Assembly: GCF_025153455.1 (NCBI RefSeq)
Contig: NZ_JANZNT010000001.1
Location: 868,001 to 932,000 of the forward strand
Origin: Sphingomonas sp. BGYR3
GTDB taxonomy: Bacteria; Pseudomonadota; Alphaproteobacteria; Sphingomonadales; Sphingomonadaceae
Reading direction: 5' to 3'
Length of the DNA: 64,000 nt
Every line of letters starts with the position of its first letter. Position 1 is the stretch's first letter. The position numbers and the translations under genes were made by a program. The notes below the pieces were generated by a model that was not told the DNA's origin, did no database searches, and saw only the letters and a list, made by a program, of their open reading frames with translations. This document shows, one piece after another, positions 8,997 to 16,534 of the stretch.

Positions 8997-9872
8997 CTAA
9001 AACACCCGAAGTATGCGAAGCTGGACCCGCGCACCTTCCTTGAACCCGTTCTGCACGTCGAGGTCGGTCCCCAGTTGCGTCATCAGCTGCCATTTCGGCG
9101 AAATCGTATGGCGCCAGGTGCCGAGGATCGATGTCGTTGCGATCGGATTATTCTGTTCGATCCCGTCGATCCGCTGCTCGCCCCCGCCAACATACATCAG
9201 GCGGGCGTTCAGCTCATTCTTGTCGTCCAGAAGGTAACGCGCAAAACCCTGCACGCGGTACATCGGCTTTTGCGTCAGCCGCTGCGATGCAGCGCCAAGG
9301 TCGTCGTTCACGCCAAAGACCATGGCATCGCCGGACAGTTCGAGGATCGTCTTGGGCGCAACCTTTTTCGACACGACGGCCTGGATGGACCCCTTCCATC
9401 GGTTCTCGCCCAGATTGAGCGGACGGTCGGCGCGGTAGTCGCCGGTGGGCACGAACACATAGGGCGTAACCCCGAAATAGGTCCCGCTCTCCGCATCCTC
9501 ATGCAGCCACAGCGTGCTGACGAGGATGGTGTCACCAAACCCCGTCGTTTCGCCAAGCGCGGCGGCTGACCCATGACCGCGCAAATAGCCGACGGGCTGC
9601 AGCACCTGATAATCAAGCGTCATGCCGCCGACCTTGGTGAACCCGACATAGCGGGCAATGGCCACGGCACTTTCCAATTCGGCATCGGGGTCGACGTTAC
9701 GCCCGTCGGCATAGATGCCCTTTGCGTTCGCATATTGCAGATAGAGCAAACCGAGCTGCGTTCCGTCCGGTGCCGGCACATAATCGCCGGCATCGATCGC
9801 CTGCGCCGAGGCGACACCATGGCCCATCGCAGCCCCGATCAGCATCGCGCCGATCATCACGGAAGAGCGCAT
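8997..9872 (-). CDS. Outer-membrane MetA-pathway (phenol degradation MetA-like) protein
   Basis: A 291-residue protein with a Sec signal peptide (M-R-S-S-V-M-I-G-A-M-L-I-G-A-A-M-G-H-G-V-A-S-A). It then has alternating beta-strand sequence with many aromatic/Gly pairs and a C-terminal R-I-L-R-V-F, a terminal aromatic typical of outer-membrane barrels. The pattern D-Y-V-P-A-P-D-G ... P-Y-V-F-V-P-T-G-D-Y matches the Phenol_MetA_deg family (SalD/CymD/XylN-like), thought to admit hydrophobic substrates. ATG 9872 is chosen from the signal peptide; ATG 9914 is in frame and has GGAAAG close upstream. It is the first gene of the catabolic operon and diverges from the LysR gene. Confidence 0.78.
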   Translation of the reverse strand: MRSSVMIGAMLIGAAMGHGVASAQAIDAGDYVPAPDGTQLGLLYLQYANAKGIYADGRNVDPDAELESAVAIARYVGFTKVGGMTLDYQVLQPVGYLRGHGSAAALGETTGFGDTILVSTLWLHEDAESGTYFGVTPYVFVPTGDYRADRPLNLGENRWKGSIQAVVSKKVAPKTILELSGDAMVFGVNDDLGAASQRLTQKPMYRVQGFARYLLDDKNELNARLMYVGGGEQRIDGIEQNNPIATTSILGTWRHTISPKWQLMTQLGTDLDVQNGFKEGARVQLRILRVF

Positions 9873-9999
9873 GGATTTGCGTAACCAAGACCTTTTCACA
9901 GACCTCTCCACCATTGCTTTCCAACAGCGATCCTTGCCGCCTTGGCTATCGACATCCCGCACCGCCGACGGCATGTCTATCGCCGTTTCAGCAAGTGTT

Positions 10000-10018
10000 A
10001 TTTCGCAAAAGTGGAAAT
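10000..10018. promoter_or_regulatory. ATTTC-N9-GAAAT inverted repeat, candidate LysR operator
   Basis: A perfect 5-bp inverted repeat with a 9-bp spacer contains the T-N11-A pattern of LysR operators. It ends 5 bp before the LysR start codon and 128 bp from the divergent operon. Its position suggests autoregulation of the LysR gene. Not proven. Confidence 0.35.
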
Positions 10019-10023
10019 CAGCG

Positions 10024-10953
10024 ATGATCATCGATGATCTGTTTACGCTGCGGCTCTTTGTCAGAGCGGCTGAGCTGGGCACTCTGGGGGCCGCTGCCGA
10101 CCATCTCAACATCGCGATTGCCGCCGCATCGCGGCGCATCAAGCAACTGGAGGACAGAATGGGCGTGCGCCTGTTCCGGCGGAGTCGCCAGGGACTGGTT
10201 CTGACCGCGGCGGGCAGCGCCCTGCTCGACCGCGCCCGCAATCTCCTCGATGACGCCCGGTCGATCGAAAGCACCATGTCCGACTTTGCCGGGGGTATGC
10301 GCGGTGCCATCCGGCTTCAGGCCAATCTTTCGGCAATCGCACAGTTTCTTCCGGCGGACCTTGCCCGGTTCAGTTCGGCATGGCCCGACCTTCGCATCGA
10401 ACTCGAAGAGCGATTGAGCAGCGAGATCGTGGCCGCGGTGACGGCGGGCGAAGCGGATGTCGGCGTGGTTGTGGCGGACGGCCCCATCGACCTGTTGTCG
10501 ACCGTCGATTATCGTAGCGATCAGCTGGCGCTGGTCGTGCCCAAGGGGGAGTTTGGGTACCGCACCTCCATCGCGTTCGCCGACGTACCGCCGCACGATT
10601 TCGTGGGCCTGGTCAACGACACGGCACTGACCCGCACATTGATGCGCGAGGCCGCGCGCGCCGATTACAGCTTCCGCCTTCGCATGCAGGTTCGCAGTTT
10701 TGACGGGATGTGCAGGATGGTCGAGGCCGGGTTCGGATATGGCGTGTTGCCGCTGGTTGCAGCTCAAAGCCTTGCGGGATCCATGCAAATCGACGTGCTG
10801 GCCATCGATGACCCATGGGCACATCGGCGGATGAAGATCTGCGCGCTGCCGGCGAACGCGCAGCAGCCGGCAATCACTCAGCTGTTCAACGCGCTCGGCA
10901 ATTGTGCCAGGGCCGGAAACGCGTCCGGCGCATCGGATCCAGCCTCAGCCTGA
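10024..10953 (+). CDS. LysR-family transcriptional regulator
   Basis: A 309-residue LysR regulator. The N-terminal winged helix spans about residues 3-62 (D-L-F-T-L-R-L-F-V-R-A-A-E-L-G-T-L then A-A-S-R-R-I-K-Q-L-E with F-R-R-S-R-Q-G-L-V-L-T). It is followed by a periplasmic-binding-protein-like effector domain. ATG 10024 gives the usual LysR N-terminus; ATG 9973 would add 17 residues. The gene is divergent from the MetA-like/GMC/ALDH/SDR/CaiB/HpcH operon, the classic arrangement for a LysR activator of a catabolic operon, with an operon intermediate as likely co-inducer (inference). Confidence 0.9.
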   Translation: MIIDDLFTLRLFVRAAELGTLGAAADHLNIAIAAASRRIKQLEDRMGVRLFRRSRQGLVLTAAGSALLDRARNLLDDARSIESTMSDFAGGMRGAIRLQANLSAIAQFLPADLARFSSAWPDLRIELEERLSSEIVAAVTAGEADVGVVVADGPIDLLSTVDYRSDQLALVVPKGEFGYRTSIAFADVPPHDFVGLVNDTALTRTLMREAARADYSFRLRMQVRSFDGMCRMVEAGFGYGVLPLVAAQSLAGSMQIDVLAIDDPWAHRRMKICALPANAQQPAITQLFNALGNCARAGNASGASDPASA

Positions 10954-11021
10954 TCGACCTCGCATCCGACCGGCCCGTGGCGTCCGCGCCCGGCGGTGCG
11001 AATTGCGCTTGCATATCCGAA

Positions 11022-11040
11022 ATTCATTTATCATATGAAT
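11022..11040. promoter_or_regulatory. ATTCAT-N7-ATGAAT inverted repeat before galactan TBDR
   Basis: A perfect 6-bp inverted repeat with a 7-bp spacer in an AT-rich patch, 46 bp upstream of the GTG start of the TBDR/GH53 gene pair. It could be an operator for a sugar-responsive regulator. The LacI protein encoded at 28.9 kb is one candidate, although the site differs from the palindrome beside that gene. Confidence 0.25.
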
Positions 11041-11085
11041 GCGCGCAGCCTCCTGCAGAGGGGACGCCACAGTTGGGAGGATCGG

Positions 11086-13830
11086 GTGATTTCTAAGGGA
11101 ATGCTGCTCGCAGCAGCTGGTCTTGCGGCATTGTCGAGCCAGGCCGCGGCACAGGATGTCAGCCAGACGGGGACGCCGACGTCCGCCGGGGCCAGCCAGG
11201 ACGGCACCGCCACCCCTGCGCCCGCCGCTGATGACGGCGACATCGTGGTCACCGGCTATCGCCAATCGCTGCGCACCGCGATCAATGAAAAGCGCAACGC
11301 CGACCGCGTTCAGGAAGTGCTGGCAGCCGAGGATATCGGTAAGCTGCCCGAGGCGAGCATCGCCGAATCGCTCGCGCGGCTGCCCGGCCTTGCCACCAAC
11401 CGCGACCGTGGCAACGGCACGCAGATCTCGATCCGCGGCCTTGGCCCCAATCTGGTCAACACCCTGCTGAACGGCCGCGAGATAGTGTCCGCCGAGGCAA
11501 GCCGGAACGTCCGTTACGAGCAATATCCCGCCGAGCTGATCAACGGCGCTTCGGTGTTCAAATCGCCCACCGCATCGCAGGTCGAGGGCGCGATCGCCGG
11601 TCAGGTCGACCTGCAAACGCTGAAGCCGCTGGATTTCAACGAGACGCGGGTCGTTCTGAATGCCCGTGCGATCTACAGCGATCTGGCCGAGGACGTTCAG
11701 GATTCCAGCCCCTGGGGCTATATCGCCAGCGCCTCGCTGGTGACGCAGCTGATCGACAACACGCTGGGCCTTGCCATCGGCTATTCCGGCCGGCGCCAGT
11801 CGGTGGCGACGGTGCGCACCAACATCTTTCGCTACACCAACAGCTTTGGCGACCTGAACGGCAACGGCCAGTCGAACGACAACATCCCCTTCGGATTCGA
11901 AGGGCTGGCGCGCGGCGGCGACGACATCCGCCACGGTGCGCTCGCCGCGCTGCAATGGCGGCCGAGCAGCAATTTCGAGGTCAATGGCGACTTCTTCTAC
12001 AGCCATGTCAAATTTGACGAAACGCAGCGCGGGTTCCGCGTCGAAGGGCTGCCGTTCGGCAACGTCCAGAGCGGCGCCACCGCCAGCACGATCGATTTCG
12101 GCAACGGCGCGACCGATTACGTCACCGGCCTGACCACCACCGTGTTCCCCGGCAACGAATCCTTTGGTCAGGTCGTGCGCGGCGTGAACGAGACGTTCTT
12201 TTTCAAGGACGATCTGTACGCAGGCGGCCTCAATGCCCGCTGGCAGCCGGAGGGATGGGACATCGCGGCCGATATCGGCTATTCGACCACGCGCCGCGAC
12301 CAGCAGTTCCTGACGCTGCGGACCGAACCGGTCGGCATCGCCCCGACCACCACCTTCGCGTCCGGGCGCAACAGCGTCCCGACGATGACGATCAATGCGG
12401 ATTTGACCAATCCGGCGCTGTTCCGGATCGCGGATTTCCAGATCCCCGCCAATGGCGGCGGCGCGCCGATCATCAACGACGAGCTGCTGACGGCCAGCTT
12501 CGATGTGCAGCGTGAGATCGGCCGGGGTCCGCTGGCGGGCATCCGGTTCGGCGCGCGCTATACCGACCGCACCAAGGATTATACCCAGCGTACCCAGTTC
12601 GGCTTTATCGACCCGGCGGCGCGTCAGCCCACGCCGGCATCGCTGCTGAACAGCCCCTATGCCTTTCAGGGCGCCTATGCCGGCCTGCCCAGCGTTCAGT
12701 CGATCGACATCATTCCCGCGGTCGAGCAGCTGTTCGGCCCGATCAACCCGACGACCTCCGACTTTGATCGCCAGTCGAGCTGGGAGGTGGGCGAGAAAAC
12801 CTATGCCGGCTATTCGCAGATCGATCTGGACGGCAATCTGTTCGGCCTGGCGTTCACCGGCAATCTGGGCCTTCGCGTGGTCCGCACCGAAACGCTCTCG
12901 CGCAGCACGCAGGTCACCCAGACGCAGCTGCCGGACGGCAGCGCCCCGGTCGTACTGACCCCGCTGGCGGTCCGGAACGAATTCACCGACTGGCTGCCCA
13001 ACCTCAACCTCACCTTCAAGCCGACGGACCGTCTGCAGGTCCGCCTGGGCGCGAGCGAGGCGATCTCGCGTCCGCCGCTCGACGATCTGAACGCCGGTTT
13101 CGGGCAGTTCACGTTCGGCGGACCGCCGGCGGCGTTCGGCGGCAATCCGCTGCTCGAACCATTCCGCGCCAAGCAGCTCGACGCGACGGTGGAATGGTAT
13201 TTCGACCGCGACAGCGCGCTGACCGTGTCCGGTTTTTACAAGGACCTGTCGACCTTCATCGTTCAGCAGGTGACGCCGATCTTCGTGCCCGACGCCAATG
13301 GCAACCCGGTCGAGGGGACGTTCGTGCAGCCGGTCAACGGATCGGGCGGCACCATCAAGGGCGTGGAGGTGATGTTCCAGAAGGCGTTCACCTTCCTGCC
13401 CCAGCCGCTGGACGGCCTCGGCGTGTACCTCAATTACAGCTACACCGACAGCAACATCACCGTGACGGAGAATGACAACGCGCTGGGCGCGATCCAGCTG
13501 CCTGGCCTGTCCAAGCATGTCGCCAACGCAACGCTGTACTACAGCAAGGCCGGGTTCGAGGCGCGCATCGCCTATCGCTACCGGTCGGCCTATGCGACCG
13601 AACTGGGCGATACCGACCGCATCCTGTTCACGGCACCGGAAGAGGTGCTGGATTTCCAGACCAGCTATGATTTCGGCAAGGGCTCGGCGCTCAACGGCGT
13701 GCGGCTGCTGCTTCAGGCCAACAACCTGACCGACGAGCCATTCGAAACCTATTATGGCGACCGCCGCCTTCAGGGGCGCTACGAAAAATTCGGGCGGCGC
13801 ATCCTCTTTGGCGTGGGATACCAGTTCTGA
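11086..13830 (+). CDS. TonB-dependent receptor, galactan/pectin-type
   Basis: A 914-residue TBDR. GTG 11086 is chosen because GGGAGG lies 5 nt upstream and the product then begins with a clean signal peptide (M-I-S-K-G-M-L-L-A-A-A-G-L-A-A-L-S-S-Q-A), followed by D-I-V-V-T-G-Y-R. The plug has E-D-I-G-K-L-P-E-A-S-I-A-E-S-L-A-R-L-P-G and I-R-G-L-G-P-N-L-V-N-T-L-L-N-G-R, the sequence style of the large carbohydrate-type receptors of Caulobacter and sphingomonads. The barrel ends in G-V-G-Y-Q-F with terminal Phe. The stop overlaps the ATG of a GH53 galactanase gene, so import of (arabino)galactan oligosaccharides from pectin side chains is the likely role. Confidence 0.9.
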   Translation: MISKGMLLAAAGLAALSSQAAAQDVSQTGTPTSAGASQDGTATPAPAADDGDIVVTGYRQSLRTAINEKRNADRVQEVLAAEDIGKLPEASIAESLARLPGLATNRDRGNGTQISIRGLGPNLVNTLLNGREIVSAEASRNVRYEQYPAELINGASVFKSPTASQVEGAIAGQVDLQTLKPLDFNETRVVLNARAIYSDLAEDVQDSSPWGYIASASLVTQLIDNTLGLAIGYSGRRQSVATVRTNIFRYTNSFGDLNGNGQSNDNIPFGFEGLARGGDDIRHGALAALQWRPSSNFEVNGDFFYSHVKFDETQRGFRVEGLPFGNVQSGATASTIDFGNGATDYVTGLTTTVFPGNESFGQVVRGVNETFFFKDDLYAGGLNARWQPEGWDIAADIGYSTTRRDQQFLTLRTEPVGIAPTTTFASGRNSVPTMTINADLTNPALFRIADFQIPANGGGAPIINDELLTASFDVQREIGRGPLAGIRFGARYTDRTKDYTQRTQFGFIDPAARQPTPASLLNSPYAFQGAYAGLPSVQSIDIIPAVEQLFGPINPTTSDFDRQSSWEVGEKTYAGYSQIDLDGNLFGLAFTGNLGLRVVRTETLSRSTQVTQTQLPDGSAPVVLTPLAVRNEFTDWLPNLNLTFKPTDRLQVRLGASEAISRPPLDDLNAGFGQFTFGGPPAAFGGNPLLEPFRAKQLDATVEWYFDRDSALTVSGFYKDLSTFIVQQVTPIFVPDANGNPVEGTFVQPVNGSGGTIKGVEVMFQKAFTFLPQPLDGLGVYLNYSYTDSNITVTENDNALGAIQLPGLSKHVANATLYYSKAGFEARIAYRYRSAYATELGDTDRILFTAPEEVLDFQTSYDFGKGSALNGVRLLLQANNLTDEPFETYYGDRRLQGRYEKFGRRILFGVGYQF

Positions 13831-14969
13831 TGCGGCAATGGATGGTCGGGGTCGCGCTCGCTGCGATGGCATCGGCGGCGAGCGCGGGTGACAAGGTCGC
13901 ACCGCCGCCGGGCGGACTCTATCTTGGCGCGGACCTTTCCTACGTCAACGAAATGGAGGATTGCGGCGCCGTCTATCGCAGCGGCGGCAAGCCGGTCGAT
14001 CCGTTCGCGCTGCTGGCGCGCAAGGGCGGCAACATCGTGCGCGTGCGCATCTGGAACGATGCCAAATGGACGAAATACAGCGACCTTGCCGACGTGACCA
14101 AGACGATCCGTCGCGCACGGGCCGCGGGAATGCAGGTGCTGCTCGATTTTCACTATTCGGACGATTGGGCCGATGGCGACAAGCAGATCGCGCCTGAGGC
14201 ATGGGCAAAGCTCGACACCGCTGCGCAGGCCAAGGCGCTGTACGATTATACTCGCGACGTGCTCGGCAAACTCGATGCCGAAGGGCTAATGCCCGAGATG
14301 GTTCAGGTCGGTAACGAGACCAATCCGGAACTGATGGGCGGGGTCAAGAAGCCCAAGATCGACTGGGCGCGCAATGCCGTGCTGTTCAACGCCGGGATCA
14401 AGGCTGTGCGCGACGCCGGCCGGGCGTCGAAGATCGCCCCCCGCGTCATGCTCCACATCGCCCAGCCCGAGAATGTCGAGCCCTGGTTCGATGATGCGAC
14501 CGCGGCGGGCGTGCTCGATTATGACGTGATCGGCATCAGCTACTACAAGAAATGGTCAACGCGCTCGATGCCGCAACTGGGCGAAACGATCGCGCGGGTG
14601 AAGGCACGGTACAAGGCCGACGTGATCGTCGTCGAAACGGCGTATCCGTTCACCAACGACAATGCCGACACCTCCCCCAACCTGCTGGGCCCCGACACGC
14701 TGGTGCAGGGCTATCCCGCGACGCCAAAGGGGCAGCGCGACTATCTGATCGACCTGACCCAGACGACGGTCGATGCTGGCGGCGTCGGGGTCGTCTATTG
14801 GGAGCCGAACTGGGTATCGACCCGCTGCGGCACGCGCTGGGGCAAGGGGTCGAACTGGGAAAACGCGGCGTGGTTTGACTATAAGCGGCATGAGGCGCTG
14901 CCGGCGTTCGAATTCCTGTCTCGCCGCTACGTTCCGCGCCCGGCAAGGCAACCCGCCGGGGGTCAGTGA
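13830..14969 (+). CDS. GH53 endo-beta-1,4-galactanase
   Basis: A 379-residue secreted or periplasmic arabinogalactan endo-beta-1,4-galactanase of family GH53, which cuts beta-1,4-galactan side chains of rhamnogalacturonan I. Signal peptide M-R-Q-W-M-V-G-V-A-L-A-A-M-A-S-A-A-S-A. The (beta/alpha)8 barrel shows G-A-D-L-S-Y, V-R-V-R-I-W-N and L-L-D-F-H-Y-S-D-D-W-A-D. Q-V-G-N-E-T-N carries the acid/base Glu, and V-V-E-T-A-Y-P carries the nucleophile Glu. The A of its ATG is the last base of the TBDR stop codon (TGATG), so the pair is translationally coupled: cut outside or in the periplasm, import through the receptor. Confidence 0.92.
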   Translation: MRQWMVGVALAAMASAASAGDKVAPPPGGLYLGADLSYVNEMEDCGAVYRSGGKPVDPFALLARKGGNIVRVRIWNDAKWTKYSDLADVTKTIRRARAAGMQVLLDFHYSDDWADGDKQIAPEAWAKLDTAAQAKALYDYTRDVLGKLDAEGLMPEMVQVGNETNPELMGGVKKPKIDWARNAVLFNAGIKAVRDAGRASKIAPRVMLHIAQPENVEPWFDDATAAGVLDYDVIGISYYKKWSTRSMPQLGETIARVKARYKADVIVVETAYPFTNDNADTSPNLLGPDTLVQGYPATPKGQRDYLIDLTQTTVDAGGVGVVYWEPNWVSTRCGTRWGKGSNWENAAWFDYKRHEALPAFEFLSRRYVPRPARQPAGGQ

Positions 14970-15214
14970 CGTTCGGCAGGCGCCGGCCACCCTGGCGTGG
15001 CGAAGCTGCTGTTTCTGCACTTTGACCTCCCGAACAGCATGGCAATTGCCCTGCCTCGCAAGCCCGGCTTTACGCCCTACAAGATTGCCCAGTTCACCAG
15101 ATTGGGCATTGAGGACGCGGGCACCGAGTGGCGTGACGCTGTAGATGGTTCTGCAAAAGGCGCCATCAAGGAAGCGTGTCCTCTTCGGAACTGCGATGCA
15201 ACGCATTCAGGCAC
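14970..15214. other. Gap between GH53 gene and IS3 element; small unexplained reading frame
   Basis: About 245 bp. A plus-strand frame opens at GTG 14997 (V-A-K-L-L-F-L-H-F-D-L-P-N-S) and runs 77 codons before stopping inside the IS terminal repeat at 15230. Its 3' end is IS sequence, so if it is coding it is a fragment truncated by the IS insertion. I do not recognise it and it may be non-coding. No promoter or terminator is obvious. Confidence 0.3.
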
Positions 15215-15240
15215 TGACGTGCTCCCCTGATTGTTACCAT

Positions 15241-16131
15241 TCAGAGGTAGAGTGTGGCTCCTTCATGATGGGTGTTTGATGGGATGGCAACGTGTCTGGG
15301 GGCATGCCCCCAGACACGTTGGCCGGCGATCTCGGCGGGGGTCTTCCCGCCCAGTTTAGAGTGTGGCCTGACCGTATTGTAATCGTGCCGCCAGGCATCG
15401 AGCCCGAACCGGGCATGCGCCAGTGATGTGAACAGCGTCTCGTTGAGGCATTCGTCGCGCAAGCGACCGTTGAAGCTCTCGACAAAGCCGTTCTGCATCG
15501 GCTTGCCCGGCGCGATGTAGTGCCACTCGACCCGCCGTTCCTGCGACCAGCGCAGGATGGCCGAGGAGGTCAGTTCGGTACCATTGTCGCTGACCACCGT
15601 ATGCGGCTTGCCGCGCAGCCCGATCAGCCGCGTCAGTTCGCGCGCGACCCGCACGCCCGACAGTGACGTATCGGCGACCAGTGCCAGGCACTCCCGCGTG
15701 TAGTCATCGACCACGCATAGGATGCGGAACCGCCGACCGCAGATCAGGCTGTCAGAGACGAAGTCCAGCGACCAGCGCTGGTTGGGTCCATCCGGCAGCA
15801 CCATCGGCGACCTGGTGCCCAGCGCCCGCTTGCGGCCGCCGCGGCGCCGGACCCGCAGGTTCTCCTTGCGACATATCCGCAGCAGCTTCTTATGGTTGGG
15901 CGTCATGCCCTCGCGCGCCAGCAGATAACCGAGGCGCCGATAGCCGAACCGGCAACGCTCCGCCGCCAGCTCACGCAGACGCGCCCGCAAGGGCGCATCA
16001 TCAACCCTTGTCGGCTCGTAACGGATCACCCTGCGGCTCACGCCGACCAACTCGCACGCCCGACGCTCGCTCATCCCGTGATCTTCACGGGCATGGGCGA
16101 CGGCTTCCCGCTTGGCGCCGGGCGTTACCAT
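15241..16131 (-). CDS. IS3-family transposase OrfB (rve/DDE catalytic subunit)
   Basis: A 296-residue integrase-core transposase. It has an N-terminal HTH_21-like segment ([19 protein letters not shown]), a strand with the first catalytic Asp (W-S-L-D-F-V-S-D), the second Asp in V-V-S-D-N-G-T-E, and Glu in [18 protein letters not shown]. Thus the DDE triad is complete. The ATG lies in a run of seven A residues that in this family serves as the -1 frameshift site linking OrfA to OrfB. Here OrfA and OrfB are in the same frame, separated by a TAG and seven codons, so normal fusion is unlikely (see findings). Confidence 0.9.
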   Translation of the reverse strand: MVTPGAKREAVAHAREDHGMSERRACELVGVSRRVIRYEPTRVDDAPLRARLRELAAERCRFGYRRLGYLLAREGMTPNHKKLLRICRKENLRVRRRGGRKRALGTRSPMVLPDGPNQRWSLDFVSDSLICGRRFRILCVVDDYTRECLALVADTSLSGVRVARELTRLIGLRGKPHTVVSDNGTELTSSAILRWSQERRVEWHYIAPGKPMQNGFVESFNGRLRDECLNETLFTSLAHARFGLDAWRHDYNTVRPHSKLGGKTPAEIAGQRVWGHAPRHVAIPSNTHHEGATLYL

Positions 16132-16152
16132 TTTTTTATGCCAGATCGTTGG

Positions 16153-16410
16153 CTACGCCGCCCTTCGGGTCAGCACCACATTGTCGAGCATCGGTTCGGC
16201 CAGAAGCTTTTTCAGCTTCGCATTCTCGTCCTCGAGCGCGCGTAACCGCCGCGCTTCCGACACCTCCAAGCCGCCAAACTTGGCTTTGTACTTGTAGAAC
16301 GTCGCTGAGCTGATCCCGTGGCGGCGGCACACGTCCGCCGTCGCCATCCCGGCTTCCTGCTCCTTCAAAATTGCGATGATCTGCTCTTCGGTAAACCTGC
16401 TGCGCTTCAT
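16153..16410 (-). CDS. IS3-family transposase OrfA, altered C-terminus
   Basis: An 85-residue OrfA with a helix-turn-helix (M-K-R-S-R-F-T-E-E-Q-I-I-A-I-L-K-E then V-C-R-R-H-G-I-S-S-A-T-F-Y) and a leucine-zipper-like region. The family normally ends ...L-K-D-L-x-S-K-K-W at the slippery A7. This copy reads V-V-L-T-R-R-A-A and stops at TAG 16153 before reaching the A7 tract (16131-16137). The remnant copy at 33.3 kb keeps the expected ...V-L-K-D-P-A-S-K-K-W ending, so this one has gained about 20 bp and lost a base nearby. DNA binding may remain, but production of OrfAB is doubtful. Confidence 0.8.
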   Translation of the reverse strand: MKRSRFTEEQIIAILKEQEAGMATADVCRRHGISSATFYKYKAKFGGLEVSEARRLRALEDENAKLKKLLAEPMLDNVVLTRRAA

Positions 16411-16502
16411 CTTCGTCCGACTCCTTCGAGCCGGACACTACTTAAAATCGGTCACATTTCAGGGGAGCACGTCAACGTCAGAACCGGTAGTTCAGCAATG
16501 CG

Positions 16503-16534
16503 TGACGGATATTCTGAATAAGCAATATCCGTCA
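16503..16534 (-). terminator. 11-bp perfect hairpin at 3' end of GH43 gene
   Basis: TGACGGATATT (16503-16513) and AATATCCGTCA (16524-16534) form a perfect stem with a 10-nt loop and include the GH43 stop codon. No U tract follows, so it is either a weak terminator or an mRNA 3'-end stabiliser. It lies 28 bp inside the right end of the IS. Confidence 0.45.

Larger units (their letters stand above)
15215..16474 (-). mobile_element. IS3-family insertion sequence (copy A, 1.26 kb)
   Basis: The element is bounded by 16-bp perfect terminal inverted repeats, TGACGTGCTCCCCTGA at 15215-15230 and its complement at 16459-16474. It encodes OrfA and OrfB of an IS3-family transposase on the minus strand. 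No convincing 3-4 bp target duplication is seen (CAC on the left, ACG on the right). A related, internally deleted copy lies at 33115-33571. The insertion separates the galactan pair from the rest of the pectin locus. Confidence 0.9.

Noticed and set aside
10945..13902. 985-codon minus-strand reading frame opposite a TBDR
   Set aside because: The plus strand encodes a full TBDR with signal peptide, plug and terminal Phe; the minus frame has no motifs.
15215..16474. Target-site duplication of IS copy A
   Set aside because: Flanking triplets (CAC and ACG) differ; shifting the ends by one or two bases does not produce a duplication.
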